A stretch of DNA of 20,713 bases from BS750m-G4 sp964472195. Its GTDB lineage: Bacteria > Bacteroidota > Ignavibacteria > Tepidaquicellales > Tepidaquicellaceae. The position numbers and the translations under genes are program-made. The stretch is taken from the NCBI GenBank assembly GCA_964472195.1, contig CAYYJH010000053.1, positions 1-20,713 on the forward strand, in the 5' to 3' direction. The notes beneath the pieces were generated by a model. It worked only from the letters and a program-made list of their open reading frames with translations. It was not told the DNA's origin and ran no database searches. Positions 1-8,823 of the stretch are shown in pieces (the first letter of the stretch is position 1; each line of letters begins with the position of its first letter).

Positions 1-17
1 TCATAAAGTAATTTCAT
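1..17 (-). CDS. Possible start of a downstream minus-strand gene (partial)
   Basis: An ATG lies 7 nt past the stop codon of the minus-strand flippase, and the frame runs open to the window edge (M-K-L-L-Y and part of a sixth codon). Such tight spacing is typical of the next gene in an operon. Only five complete codons are visible, so neither the reading frame nor the product can be confirmed. A second ATG in another frame also lies at the edge. Confidence 0.25.
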
Positions 18-24
18 AAAATCT

Positions 25-1512
25 TTATATTTTAATCGAAAGTTTACTAAGGTACTTATTTATCTTCTCATTAATATCATCAGATAATTTGAATATAAAA
101 ACCAATGCAAAATAAATCCCAGCTGTAATGGAACTCCTGTACAAAATATCAACATATACATTTCCGATGACAGGTAAATACCAACCAATAAGAAACGCGA
201 ATATAGAAATAATCACAACATATAAATGCTTAAAACTAAAAGGTTGCATATTGAAATTTCTCTTAATAAAAATCAGCTTAATTGAATTAAATATCATCAT
301 AGAAATAAATGTAGCCAATGCAGCTCCAATACCTTCATATATTGGTATGAGAATCAGATTTAAAACAACACACATCAATAAAAAAATTAAAGTAAAAAGT
401 GATTCAAAACGATACTTAATAGATGTAGATAGAACCCCCGAATTTAATCCCCATACTCCATCGATTAAAAAAAATAATCCGAGTATAATAAAAATATTAA
501 AATTATTATTGAGCTCTGGCTTATTTAAAATATGAAGAAAATTATGCTGATTTATTAATATACCTATATATATCAGACTTCCAATAATAAATAAATTTAT
601 TGAGGTTTTTTTATAAATACTTCTGATTTGTTCTAAATCTTGATGTTTCCAGCAATTTGCTATTACAGCAACAACTATTCTGCTTAATGCTCGTGTTGGA
701 AAAGCAATAACCGCACCTACAAACATAAATATTTTGTAAACTCCGACAATTTCCAATCCAACTAAAGAACCAAGCATAATGGAATCAATATTTATAGCAA
801 CATAAAAAGATGAGAAAGATAGCAGTGTATACAGACCATATTTTATTATTTTAATTACTTTTTCTTTCTTCGGTAATTTAAAACTAAAATCGAGTTTGAA
901 TTCTCCGCTTCTGATTATTTGAAGAAGCATAAGTAAAAATATTATTCCGTAGACAAAAATATAATAAAGTATAAATTCATCGAATGAAAATATCTTAGTG
1001 GCAACCAGCAATATTCCAATTGTAGTAAGAAAACGAAGTAATATATCTTTCAAGAAAGCCGAATATACAATCTTATGTAAAGCCTTTGCAGTGCTTTCAA
1101 GAATATTAAACAGAAATATAAAAAGTGAGAAAGGAATTATTAAAAAATAATAATTCAAAAATAACGGTGACCGGTCAGAAAATGCGGATTTGATCAGCGG
1201 GCTGAATAAAAAATAAATTAATGTAATTACTAAAAATCCAGTAATCCCTATTAATATAACAAGAGTGAAAAAACCACTGTGTTTTTTATCAGCTGTTTTG
1301 AAAAACGGGAAAAACCTTATTATGATATTTTCCAGTCCAAGACCTGATAACTGTGTGTAAACTAAAGCAATACTTGCCATCAAAAAAATAAGACCGAACT
1401 CTTCAAAGCTAAAATATATAGGATATAATAGTATAACATTTATAAATCCTAATAATAATCCAATGTAGGAGATTATTGTATTTTTAAAGGACTGGTCCTG
1501 TATTACACCCAA
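25..1512 (-). CDS. Oligosaccharide flippase (Wzx/MATE-like polysaccharide exporter)
   Basis: A 495-residue, very hydrophobic protein with about 12 to 14 predicted membrane spans, the usual size and layout of the polysaccharide biosynthesis/MATE-like flippases that move lipid-linked glycans across the inner membrane. The N-terminus (QSFKNTIISYIGLLLGFIN) and the following segment with L-Y-P-I-Y-F are typical of this family. The start is TTG at 1512, directly preceded by an in-frame TAA, so no upstream start is possible. The family-like N-terminus beginning G-V-I-Q right after it supports the TTG. The gene is transcribed away from YfhO and the main glycan operon, and probably belongs to another polysaccharide cluster beyond the left edge. 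The substrate cannot be told from sequence. Confidence 0.85.
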   Translation of the reverse strand: MGVIQDQSFKNTIISYIGLLLGFINVILLYPIYFSFEEFGLIFLMASIALVYTQLSGLGLENIIIRFFPFFKTADKKHSGFFTLVILIGITGFLVITLIYFLFSPLIKSAFSDRSPLFLNYYFLIIPFSLFIFLFNILESTAKALHKIVYSAFLKDILLRFLTTIGILLVATKIFSFDEFILYYIFVYGIIFLLMLLQIIRSGEFKLDFSFKLPKKEKVIKIIKYGLYTLLSFSSFYVAINIDSIMLGSLVGLEIVGVYKIFMFVGAVIAFPTRALSRIVVAVIANCWKHQDLEQIRSIYKKTSINLFIIGSLIYIGILINQHNFLHILNKPELNNNFNIFIILGLFFLIDGVWGLNSGVLSTSIKYRFESLFTLIFLLMCVVLNLILIPIYEGIGAALATFISMMIFNSIKLIFIKRNFNMQPFSFKHLYVVIISIFAFLIGWYLPVIGNVYVDILYRSSITAGIYFALVFIFKLSDDINEKINKYLSKLSIKI

Positions 1513-1633
1513 TTAAAGAAATGCTAAATTAATAATAATATTATAAGACTTGCAAAATCAGTTGCTAATTTACTCACTATAACAAGTACTATCAATTTAA
1601 AAATCTGACTTTGGTATTTATAAGAATCTATAA
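1513..1633. other. Divergent intergenic region
   Basis: This 121-bp AT-rich stretch separates the minus-strand flippase from the plus-strand YfhO gene and should hold promoters for both. I could not identify a convincing -35/-10 pair or a Bacteroidetes-type TAnnTTTG box. The TGACTTTG near 1607-1614 is only a near match and lacks an upstream partner. Confidence 0.4.
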
Positions 1634-4255
1634 ATGTATTATTTTAGTAAGATTTATAAACCAGAAAACCTCTCAATGTCAAAATCAAAAACTTCGAAGC
1701 GAAAAGCACAGGCAAAAAGAACTAAGAGCGTACCGTTAAAAGAACAACTCAGTTTTTTTAATTACGAATCGCCCAGGGCAATTTACATCTCAGTCGGAAT
1801 AATAGTTCTTGCGATACTTTTATTTTTCAGTGAAGGTGTGTTCGGAGGTAAGATGTTTGCGTCAGCGGATAATCTCTCGCCGCTCAGCTTTAAAACATTC
1901 CTCGACGATGCAAGAACACAGGGGATTTTTCCACTATGGACGCCTTACATTTTCATGGGGATGCCCTCATTAGCTTCTCTAACAACCGGTTTACCCGCAA
2001 TACACAATATCTTTTCGTATATCTGGGATACGATACTAAACGCTTTTGCAGGTGATAATCTTTTCATGTTAACGCTTCCATATTATTTTTTATTTTCTAT
2101 TTCATTATTTTTTTATGCGAGATATAAATTTAAGAATAATTTAATTGCCTTATACTGTGCGTTAACTGGAGTTTTTGCTACAGGCATTATACAGCTAATC
2201 ATAGTTGGACACCATACTAAAATGATGACTTTTGCTTTCTTCCCTTTAATAATGTTGATTCTTGATAAACTCATTGATTCCGAAGATCAAAACAGGTTCA
2301 AGCTTTTAATGAATTTTGCTCTCCTTACTATTCTAATTTATATTCAATTGCACTTCCACCACGTCCAGATGATGTTTTACTCATATATGATGATAAGTAT
2401 TTACATTTTATACAATCTCGTTTACAGATTGATTAAGAAATTAAAAGTAAGGAACATAGTAAGGGCTTTTGTAATGTTCATCATCGCAACGATCTTTGCT
2501 GTTGCAATGGACGCTGACATTATAATGTCAATTAACGATTACAAGCAGTACTCAATGCGGGGACAGGCAAGCATCGAGAAATTAAACGACCCGGCAGCAA
2601 CAGATAAAAATCCTCTTGATTATGATTACGCTACGAACTGGTCATTCAGCCCGGGTGAGGTAATGACTTTCATACTCCCATATTATTATGGTTTCGGAAA
2701 CGTCGAAGTAGATAATCAAAGAGTTAATCTTTACTGGGGGCAAATGCCTTTTACCGATTCACCCGTATACTTCGGTGTGATAACACTTCTCCTTGCAATT
2801 ATAGGAATAATTTATAATTTCAAGCGGAATATTTTTGTTCAATCGTTAACCGTCATTATTATCTTCTTCCTGCTGCTTTCATTCGGAAGAACATTCCCTG
2901 TAATATTCGATTTATTCTTCAATTACTTTCCGTTCTTCAGCAGCTTCAGAGCACCCGTAATGATACATTATTACATCGACCTTGCATTCGTAATTCTTGC
3001 GGGATTTGGATTGGTTTCAATCGTAGATTCGGTAAAAGACGGGATTACTCAAACTAAATTTAAAAAACTTAGCTACGTCTTATTCGGAATAGCAGGATTG
3101 ATGTTTTTGATCTCGTTAATCGGATTCGAAGGAAGTTACAAGGATGCTGTCGCATCAGGACCACTTGCGCAAAAGATTCAGCAGCAAGGAGCAACCCCTC
3201 AACAAATCACTCAGTACACACAGCAGGTTGCAACACTTGCCTATAAAAATGTTAGCAGTGATTTGAGGCTTCATGCAGTACTAATAGTTATCGTTGTAGG
3301 GCTGGCATATTTTTACTCGCAGAAAAGGCTTGCACTTAATCTGTTTCTTGGAGGAACGATTATCATCGGGGCATTCGACATTTTGAACGTCAGCGGTAAG
3401 ACGCTGCACTGGGATGAAAAGTCGCACAAGGATAGTTACTTCGCTGAAACCGATATTACAAAATGGATACTTAACAAAGAACCCGACACGTTCCAATACC
3501 GGATAGCAGAATTGAATAAAGGCAGACTTATTTATTCGAATTTTCTTGCATATTACAGGCTGCATTTGTTTAACGGTTACCACGGTGCTAAAATGAGGAT
3601 TTATCAGGATGCTGTCGACGTTGCCGGAGGTGAGAATCCGTTCCTCTTAGGATTAGGTAATGTTAAATATGTTATCTCCGATGTTGCAATAAATGACACT
3701 ACGGCTCTCACGGAAGTTTACAAGGGGAGTAATATTATATACGAAAACAGATTTTTTCTGCCAAGAGCGTTTTTCGCGGATGAGTATAAAGTTGAAAGCG
3801 GTCTAAACATTCTGAAAAACATCAAAGACGGAAATTTTAATCCTCAAAAAATTGCTTATGTCGAATCCGATATTAATAAGAAAATTGACAAGCCGGATTC
3901 TTCTGCCTCTGTAAAACTGACCAAAGCAGATATCCACAACATTGAATATGACGTTAATGCAAGCGGTAACAACCTTATTGTGTTCAGTGAAATTTATTAC
4001 CCGGCAGGATGGACAGCATACATTGACGGAAACGAAACAGAAATATATAAAACCGATTACTTATTGAGGTCAATAGTCGTACCGCCAGGTCATCATAAAG
4101 TAGAATTTAAATTTCACCCTGCATCTTATTACACCGGGAAAAATATTAGCATCGCTGCAAATTCGGTGGTTGTTCTAATATTACTTATTGGAGTTGGGGG
4201 ATTCTATTATAAGAAAAAGAAAATAAAGACTGACTTGCCGGATGGAAGTGTGTAA
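1634..4255 (+). CDS. YfhO-family polytopic membrane protein (GT-C-like)
   Basis: A long membrane protein of up to 873 residues. A Lys/Arg-rich cytoplasmic N-terminus leads into a first span near residues 50-68. An extracytoplasmic loop with SADNLSPLSF and FPLWTPYIFMGMP follows, typical of YfhO proteins, then about a dozen spans to residue 590. A soluble region with YYPAGWTAYIDG near residue 790 precedes a last span and a Lys-rich tail. YfhO proteins are GT-C-type enzymes, and in Bacillus and Listeria YfhO is linked to glycosylation of teichoic acids. In this Gram-negative-looking genome the acceptor is unknown. The ATG at 1676 (residue 15, M-S-K-S-K) is a plausible alternative start, because the first 14 residues look unlike a typical N-terminus and neither ATG has a clear ribosome site. 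A Gln-rich stretch lies near residues 518-540. Confidence 0.85.
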   Translation: MYYFSKIYKPENLSMSKSKTSKRKAQAKRTKSVPLKEQLSFFNYESPRAIYISVGIIVLAILLFFSEGVFGGKMFASADNLSPLSFKTFLDDARTQGIFPLWTPYIFMGMPSLASLTTGLPAIHNIFSYIWDTILNAFAGDNLFMLTLPYYFLFSISLFFYARYKFKNNLIALYCALTGVFATGIIQLIIVGHHTKMMTFAFFPLIMLILDKLIDSEDQNRFKLLMNFALLTILIYIQLHFHHVQMMFYSYMMISIYILYNLVYRLIKKLKVRNIVRAFVMFIIATIFAVAMDADIIMSINDYKQYSMRGQASIEKLNDPAATDKNPLDYDYATNWSFSPGEVMTFILPYYYGFGNVEVDNQRVNLYWGQMPFTDSPVYFGVITLLLAIIGIIYNFKRNIFVQSLTVIIIFFLLLSFGRTFPVIFDLFFNYFPFFSSFRAPVMIHYYIDLAFVILAGFGLVSIVDSVKDGITQTKFKKLSYVLFGIAGLMFLISLIGFEGSYKDAVASGPLAQKIQQQGATPQQITQYTQQVATLAYKNVSSDLRLHAVLIVIVVGLAYFYSQKRLALNLFLGGTIIIGAFDILNVSGKTLHWDEKSHKDSYFAETDITKWILNKEPDTFQYRIAELNKGRLIYSNFLAYYRLHLFNGYHGAKMRIYQDAVDVAGGENPFLLGLGNVKYVISDVAINDTTALTEVYKGSNIIYENRFFLPRAFFADEYKVESGLNILKNIKDGNFNPQKIAYVESDINKKIDKPDSSASVKLTKADIHNIEYDVNASGNNLIVFSEIYYPAGWTAYIDGNETEIYKTDYLLRSIVVPPGHHKVEFKFHPASYYTGKNISIAANSVVVLILLIGVGGFYYKKKKIKTDLPDGSV

Positions 4256-4348
4256 TCCATATTTAATGATTTTTTTTAAGATATACTATGGGTAAATTAA
4301 TTATTCTGTAAATTCAAGAGTAATTTATAAAACTATACAACCAGAGAT

Positions 4349-5854
4349 TTGTTCAGGAAAATATTAGTAGCTAATAGAGGTGAAATCGCTGTAAGAATTA
4401 TTACATCGGCAAAGGAGCTTGGGATTAAAACCGTAGCAGTCTATTCTGACTTCGATCGGTATTCTCTTTATACAAAACTTGCAGACGAGGCATATTATAT
4501 CGGGGAAGCTCCAGCTTCAAAAAGTTACCTGTGTGCTGACAAGATAATTGATGCTGCAAAAAAATCAAAATCTGAAGCAATACACCCCGGTTACGGTTTC
4601 CTTGCAGAGCGGGCACTGTTTTCAAAGATGTGTAAAGATGAAAACATCAAATTCATAGGTCCTCCTCATACTGCAATTGAAAAATTAGGTAATAAGACAG
4701 AGGCAAAGCAGCTCGCTATGAAAAATAAAGTACCAGTCGTTAAAGGTACAGTTAAAGCTATAAAAAGTTTTACGGATGCACAGAAAATTGCAAAAGATAT
4801 TGGTTACCCGGTAATGATAAAAGCATCAGCGGGGGGCGGCGGAAAAGGAATGAGAGTCGTTAAAGACAAAAATGAACTTGAAAGCTCTTTACGTCTTGCC
4901 CAGAATGAAGCAAGGTCGTCATTTGGGGATGACAGCGTCTTCATAGAAAAATATATTGATTTACCAAGACACATAGAATTCCAGCTGTTGATAGATGAAC
5001 ATGGAAATGCCGTTCACCTTGGTGAAAGAGAATGCTCAATGCAAAGAAGGCATCAAAAAATAATCGAAGAATCACCTTCTGTAGTTGTGAACGAAGAATT
5101 GAGAAACGAAATGGGAGAGTGTGCAAAGCGATTAGCTCTCGCATCGGGTTATCAAAATGCCGGCACGGTTGAGTTTATGGTTGATGATAAAAACAATTTT
5201 TATTTTCTTGAAGTAAACACAAGATTACAGGTAGAACATCCTATTACTGAATTAAGAACGGACAAAGACCTTGTCCGGGAACAGTTAAAGATTGCTTCAG
5301 GAGAAAAACTTTCTTTCGCACAGGAAGATATTGAATTCGAAGGTCACTCAATCGAATGCAGAATCTGTGCTGAAGACCCCGATAACAACTTCCTGCCGTC
5401 TACAGGAAGAATTAACTATATCAACAGAATTTTGGGTAATGGAGTCAGGGAAGATACCGGATTCGAGCAGGGTAACGAAATATCTATTTACTACGATTCG
5501 ATGATCTCTAAATTGATTTCCTATGGAGCAAACAGGGAGATAGCGATCGAAAAAATGAAAAGAGCCTTGATAGACTATAAAGTACATGGAGTAAAAACAA
5601 ATATAAACTTCCTGTTGAGTTTGCTTAATAGTAAAGAATTCATCAAAGGAAATTATAACACTCAGTTTGTGGAAAATGTTTTTTTACCAAATCTATCTTC
5701 AAATAAAAACAAAATAAACACCGACCTTAAAGCCGTGATTTCACTAGCTGCAATACTTTACAAGAACAAAAAGAACAAATCTACTCAAAATATGAAAGCT
5801 TCCGATATTAATAAAAGTAAATGGATCAATAAACGAATCGACAGCTACAGATGA
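4349..5854 (+). CDS. accC: Biotin carboxylase subunit of an acyl-CoA carboxylase
   Basis: A 501-residue ATP-grasp enzyme that carboxylates biotin on the carrier protein using bicarbonate and ATP. Visible marks are the N-terminal RKILVANRGEIAVRI (3-17), the HPGYGFLAE loop (79-87), the Gly-rich ATP lid KASAGGGGKGMRV (158-170), ERECSMQRRHQK (227-237) and EVNTRLQVEHPITE (288-301). E288, N290, R292 and R338 fall at the same numbers as the catalytic residues of E. coli AccC. The wording of these motifs resembles the alpha subunits of propionyl/methylcrotonyl-CoA carboxylases more than AccC of fatty-acid synthesis. A tail past residue 450 with K-W-I-N-K-R goes beyond the usual 450 residues. Initiation is at TTG (4349), giving the family N-terminus. 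The gene overlaps the carrier gene by ATGA, so the two are probably translated together. Confidence 0.93.
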   Translation: MFRKILVANRGEIAVRIITSAKELGIKTVAVYSDFDRYSLYTKLADEAYYIGEAPASKSYLCADKIIDAAKKSKSEAIHPGYGFLAERALFSKMCKDENIKFIGPPHTAIEKLGNKTEAKQLAMKNKVPVVKGTVKAIKSFTDAQKIAKDIGYPVMIKASAGGGGKGMRVVKDKNELESSLRLAQNEARSSFGDDSVFIEKYIDLPRHIEFQLLIDEHGNAVHLGERECSMQRRHQKIIEESPSVVVNEELRNEMGECAKRLALASGYQNAGTVEFMVDDKNNFYFLEVNTRLQVEHPITELRTDKDLVREQLKIASGEKLSFAQEDIEFEGHSIECRICAEDPDNNFLPSTGRINYINRILGNGVREDTGFEQGNEISIYYDSMISKLISYGANREIAIEKMKRALIDYKVHGVKTNINFLLSLLNSKEFIKGNYNTQFVENVFLPNLSSNKNKINTDLKAVISLAAILYKNKKNKSTQNMKASDINKSKWINKRIDSYR

Positions 5855-6405
5855 AAAAATATTATACAAAATTTCTGGGAGACAAGGATACAAATGATAT
5901 TAAACTTATTGATGATAATAAATTTTTATTCAAAGGAAAAGAATATGAATTTGAACATGAATTCATTTCGGATAATGTTATTGTATTGAGACTAAACAAT
6001 ATGAATTACATCGTCAAAACTGATTACGACATCGAGAATGAATACGGACAAAACGGTACCGAAAATTCAGGTACAAATTTTATAATAGATATTAAATCCT
6101 ATAACTACAAACTGGAGTGCAAAAGTGAACTCGACTTATTAACCGAGAAATTTTCTAATAACAGATCAGGAAGCAGATTCAAAAACTCCATCAGTTCACC
6201 CATGCCCGGTGCTATCGTCAAATTAAATGCAATACCCGGGCAGAGTGTAAAGAAAGGCGATGTGTTTCTTATTCTCGAAGCAATGAAAATGGAAAATGAA
6301 ATCAAAGCAACCAGGGATTGTGTGGTAAAAGAGGTTTTAGTAAAAGAAAAAAGTTCGGTTGACAAAGGACAGGTACTGATTAAACTTGATACAGGTGATA
6401 AATAG
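5851..6405 (+). CDS. Biotin carboxyl carrier protein of the acyl-CoA carboxylase
   Basis: A 184-residue protein with a C-terminal biotinyl domain (about 113-182). It shows SSPMPGAIVKL, the biotinylation motif EAMKMENE with the target lysine K146, and the closing V-x-K-G-Q-V-L-I-K-L strand. The first 105 residues are rich in short beta-strand-like segments and resemble the barrel half of the BT linker domain of propionyl-CoA carboxylase alpha chains rather than the Pro/Ala linker of AccB. I infer that an alpha chain has been split between this gene and the upstream biotin carboxylase. Its ATG overlaps the TGA of that gene (ATGA, 5851-5854). No carboxyltransferase gene is in the window, so the acyl-CoA substrate (acetyl, propionyl or other) is not shown. 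Confidence 0.9.
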   Translation: MKKYYTKFLGDKDTNDIKLIDDNKFLFKGKEYEFEHEFISDNVIVLRLNNMNYIVKTDYDIENEYGQNGTENSGTNFIIDIKSYNYKLECKSELDLLTEKFSNNRSGSRFKNSISSPMPGAIVKLNAIPGQSVKKGDVFLILEAMKMENEIKATRDCVVKEVLVKEKSSVDKGQVLIKLDTGDK

Positions 6406-6519
6406 AGAGCAAGTATAAAATCCAGATAAATGAATTTAGCATTAAAGTAACCTTTAATAAATTTTCACAAGTGTGTAAGTATAGCACAGAAATATTAATT
6501 AAATAAAAAAAATTATAAC

Positions 6520-7518
6520 ATGGCACTGTTTCTTGCATTCGCATCTCTCATCGCAGCAATTGTACCGATGTTCACATACCTGTTAATCATCTGGTGGTTA
6601 GACAGAAATGAACGGGATCCATTCTGGATCATATTTCTCAATTTTATTTGGGGAGCTACAGGAGCAATATTTCTTGGAATTTTAGGAAGTTTGTTATTTC
6701 AAATACCGCTTTCAACGTTTATACAATTATTTTCAGGAGGAGATGCAGGCGAGCTTATAAACTTATCCGGTGCAATAGTTACAGCTCCTTTAGTTGAAGA
6801 GTTCACTAAAGGAATTTTCATTTTACTTATGGCAATGATTAAAAGATTTGATGGAGTTGTCGATGGTGTGGTCTATGGTGGCGCAATCGGTTTAGGATTC
6901 GGAATGACAGAAAATTTTATGTACTTTCTATTTTACGGTACAACGCCCGTGTCATGGTTGTTCATTGTTATAATAAGGACTTTATTCTCAGCAGTCATGC
7001 ATTGCATGTCTACAGCAACCTTCGGTGCTTTTATTGGATTTGCAAAATTCAAACCTTTGATATTCAAGTTTTTGTTAATTCCTACTGGATTTTTTATTGC
7101 TGTATTCCTTCATTTTGCATGGAATTTAACGGTTAGCTTTGGAGAGACCACAATATTAGGTTTTCTGTTCCTTATACTTTATTTCTTTTCGATCTTTGCC
7201 GTATTTCAGATTGCAGTTTACATGGAAAGTAAAACAATTACAAAAGAGCTTTATGAAGAATCGAGAAACGGAATTATTCCGAGTGAACATCTTAATTACC
7301 TGCCGTATGTTATGAGGAGAAACAAGTACGGGTGGTGTCCCTCAAGCATTAACCAAAAAGAATACGTTAAAACAGCAATCATATTAGCCTTAAGAAAACA
7401 CCAATACAAAAATACAAAAGGGGGATTACAACGTAGTTATCTTACTGATGTCGAAAACCTGAGGTATAAAATACAAATGATGTTTTACAACGCAGAGCAG
7501 CAAAACTATAATACGTAA
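6520..7518 (+). CDS. PrsW-family intramembrane metalloprotease
   Basis: A 332-residue polytopic membrane protein of the PrsW family, putative zinc proteases of the CPBP/Abi-related clan. B. subtilis PrsW starts the cleavage of the anti-sigma factor RsiW. The family motifs are present in order: WWLDRNERDP (25-34), the paired glutamates in LVEEFTK (E93, E94, K97), GFGMTENFMY with E131, a histidine in SAVMHCMST (H161) and another in LHFAWN (H198). These are the residues expected to bind zinc or catalyse. Residues 225-332 form a soluble cytoplasmic tail of the type commonly found in this family. There is no anti-sigma factor nearby, so the substrate is unknown. The gene is preceded by a 114-bp gap in which I see no clear promoter. 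Confidence 0.9.
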   Translation: MALFLAFASLIAAIVPMFTYLLIIWWLDRNERDPFWIIFLNFIWGATGAIFLGILGSLLFQIPLSTFIQLFSGGDAGELINLSGAIVTAPLVEEFTKGIFILLMAMIKRFDGVVDGVVYGGAIGLGFGMTENFMYFLFYGTTPVSWLFIVIIRTLFSAVMHCMSTATFGAFIGFAKFKPLIFKFLLIPTGFFIAVFLHFAWNLTVSFGETTILGFLFLILYFFSIFAVFQIAVYMESKTITKELYEESRNGIIPSEHLNYLPYVMRRNKYGWCPSSINQKEYVKTAIILALRKHQYKNTKGGLQRSYLTDVENLRYKIQMMFYNAEQQNYNT

Positions 7519-7623
7519 AATTTCTTTTCTAAATCATTACAGTATATCAAAAATAAATTTTTCAAAGAAGGATCATTTGTTCGTCACACTTTTACTTTAG
7601 TAACAGGAACTACTATAGCTCAA

Positions 7624-8823
7624 ATGATTTCCATAATTGTTTCACCAATCCTTACCCGATTATATACTCCGGAAGATTTTGGAATTTTAGCATTATTCAT
7701 TTCAGCAAGCAGTATTGCTGCTGTCTTCGCAACCTTTCGTTATGAAATGGCTATAGTTTTACCAAAGGAAGACCGCGAAGCAATTAACGTTCTTTTCCTT
7801 TCCCTGTTAATAACATTCACTATTACTTTATTTGTTTTAATCTGTGTGATAATTTTCAACAAAGAAATTTCTCTTATGCTCGGAAATGAATCAATTTCTG
7901 TATGGCTATACTTCCTGCCAGTAAGCTTGGTATTGACAGGTTTATATCAAACTTTTAATTATTGGTGTAACCGCAAAAAGCGTTTCAAAAACATATCTGC
8001 CTCAAGAGTTTCAGAATCCTTTTCAAAATCATCTGCTAATTTAATCTTTGGTTACTTTAAAATAACACCTGGCGGCTTGATTCTCGGAAGAATAATCGGA
8101 CAGCTTTTTTCAACATCAACCTTACTTATACGAAATTTAAAAGAGATTTTAAATTTAAGGCATTTTTTTTCTCAAGATATAATAAAAGCTCAAGCTAAGA
8201 GACACAAAGACTTCCCACTCTATTCATTACCAACTGCACTGTTGGACGTCTTCTCCATGCAAATCCCGATTGTCATAATAGTCCATTTGTTTTCTAATTA
8301 CTATGTTGGGCTTTATTCGTTTGCGTTTAGAATGTTAAGTATACCAATTTCCCTAATAGGTGTTTCGGTTGGACAGGTTTTTTATCAAAAGTTTACAGAA
8401 CTTTACAACTCAAATGGTAATCTTAAGAAACTGATACTCAAGACCTGGTATAGCTTATTTCTTATCGGCGTAATTCCAATGATAGTAATTGCTATCTGGG
8501 GAAGTGAAATTTTTTCGTTCATCTTTGGAGAGGAGTGGACAGATTCGGGAAGAATGGCAAGTTTCCTATGCATTATGTTATTCTTTATGTTCATTAGCTC
8601 ACCTACAAGCAGTGCATTTATAGTTTTAAGATTGCAGAAAATCAGCCTCATATTTGGAATCTTTCTGCTTATTATAAGACCACTTGCTTTTTACATTGGA
8701 TATTATTACCAAGATTTCTATTTAGCATTGACTGTACTGGTTACGATGGAAGTCATTCAAATTATAATTTACAATCTTGTTATCTGGATAAAAATTGAGA
8801 AAAAAAATATTAATAGGGAATAG
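7624..8823 (+). CDS. Polysaccharide flippase (Wzx-like), true start probably upstream
   Basis: From the first ATG the protein has 399 residues with about 12 spans, and carries the signature PILTRLYTPEDFG near its start, which identifies the Wzx/RfbX-type exporters of lipid-linked O-antigen or capsule units. The frame stays open back to 7519, and the 26 codons from 7546 read I-K-N-K-F-F-K-E-G-S-F-V-R and so on, ending G-T-T-I-A-Q. This closely matches the usual first helix of the family. The ATG at 7624 would remove half of the first membrane span, so the real N-terminus is probably near 7546, where the only plausible initiator is ATC (protein about 425 residues). The frame is the same as that of PrsW, whose TAA at 7516-7518 closes it upstream. 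This is the first gene of the glycan operon and overlaps the next by 29 nt. Confidence 0.88.
   Translation: MISIIVSPILTRLYTPEDFGILALFISASSIAAVFATFRYEMAIVLPKEDREAINVLFLSLLITFTITLFVLICVIIFNKEISLMLGNESISVWLYFLPVSLVLTGLYQTFNYWCNRKKRFKNISASRVSESFSKSSANLIFGYFKITPGGLILGRIIGQLFSTSTLLIRNLKEILNLRHFFSQDIIKAQAKRHKDFPLYSLPTALLDVFSMQIPIVIIVHLFSNYYVGLYSFAFRMLSIPISLIGVSVGQVFYQKFTELYNSNGNLKKLILKTWYSLFLIGVIPMIVIAIWGSEIFSFIFGEEWTDSGRMASFLCIMLFFMFISSPTSSAFIVLRLQKISLIFGIFLLIIRPLAFYIGYYYQDFYLALTVLVTMEVIQIIIYNLVIWIKIEKKNINRE

Noticed and set aside
128..535. 135-codon plus-strand frame inside the minus-strand flippase
   Set aside because: It is antisense to a clear membrane protein and its composition is that of a shadow frame. 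It shows no motif.
1535..1544. Perfect palindrome ATAATATTAT in the divergent region
   Set aside because: It is pure A/T and expected by chance in such a sequence. There is no second copy or spacing to a promoter.
4242..4277. Intrinsic terminator after the YfhO gene
   Set aside because: The T-run at 4270-4277 is real, but the only stem before it is 5 bp (ATGGA/TCCAT) with a 9-nt loop, too weak and too far from the T-run.
7200..7518. Unusual fused C-terminal domain on PrsW
   Set aside because: Soluble tails of this type are common in PrsW-family proteins, so it is not a novel fusion.
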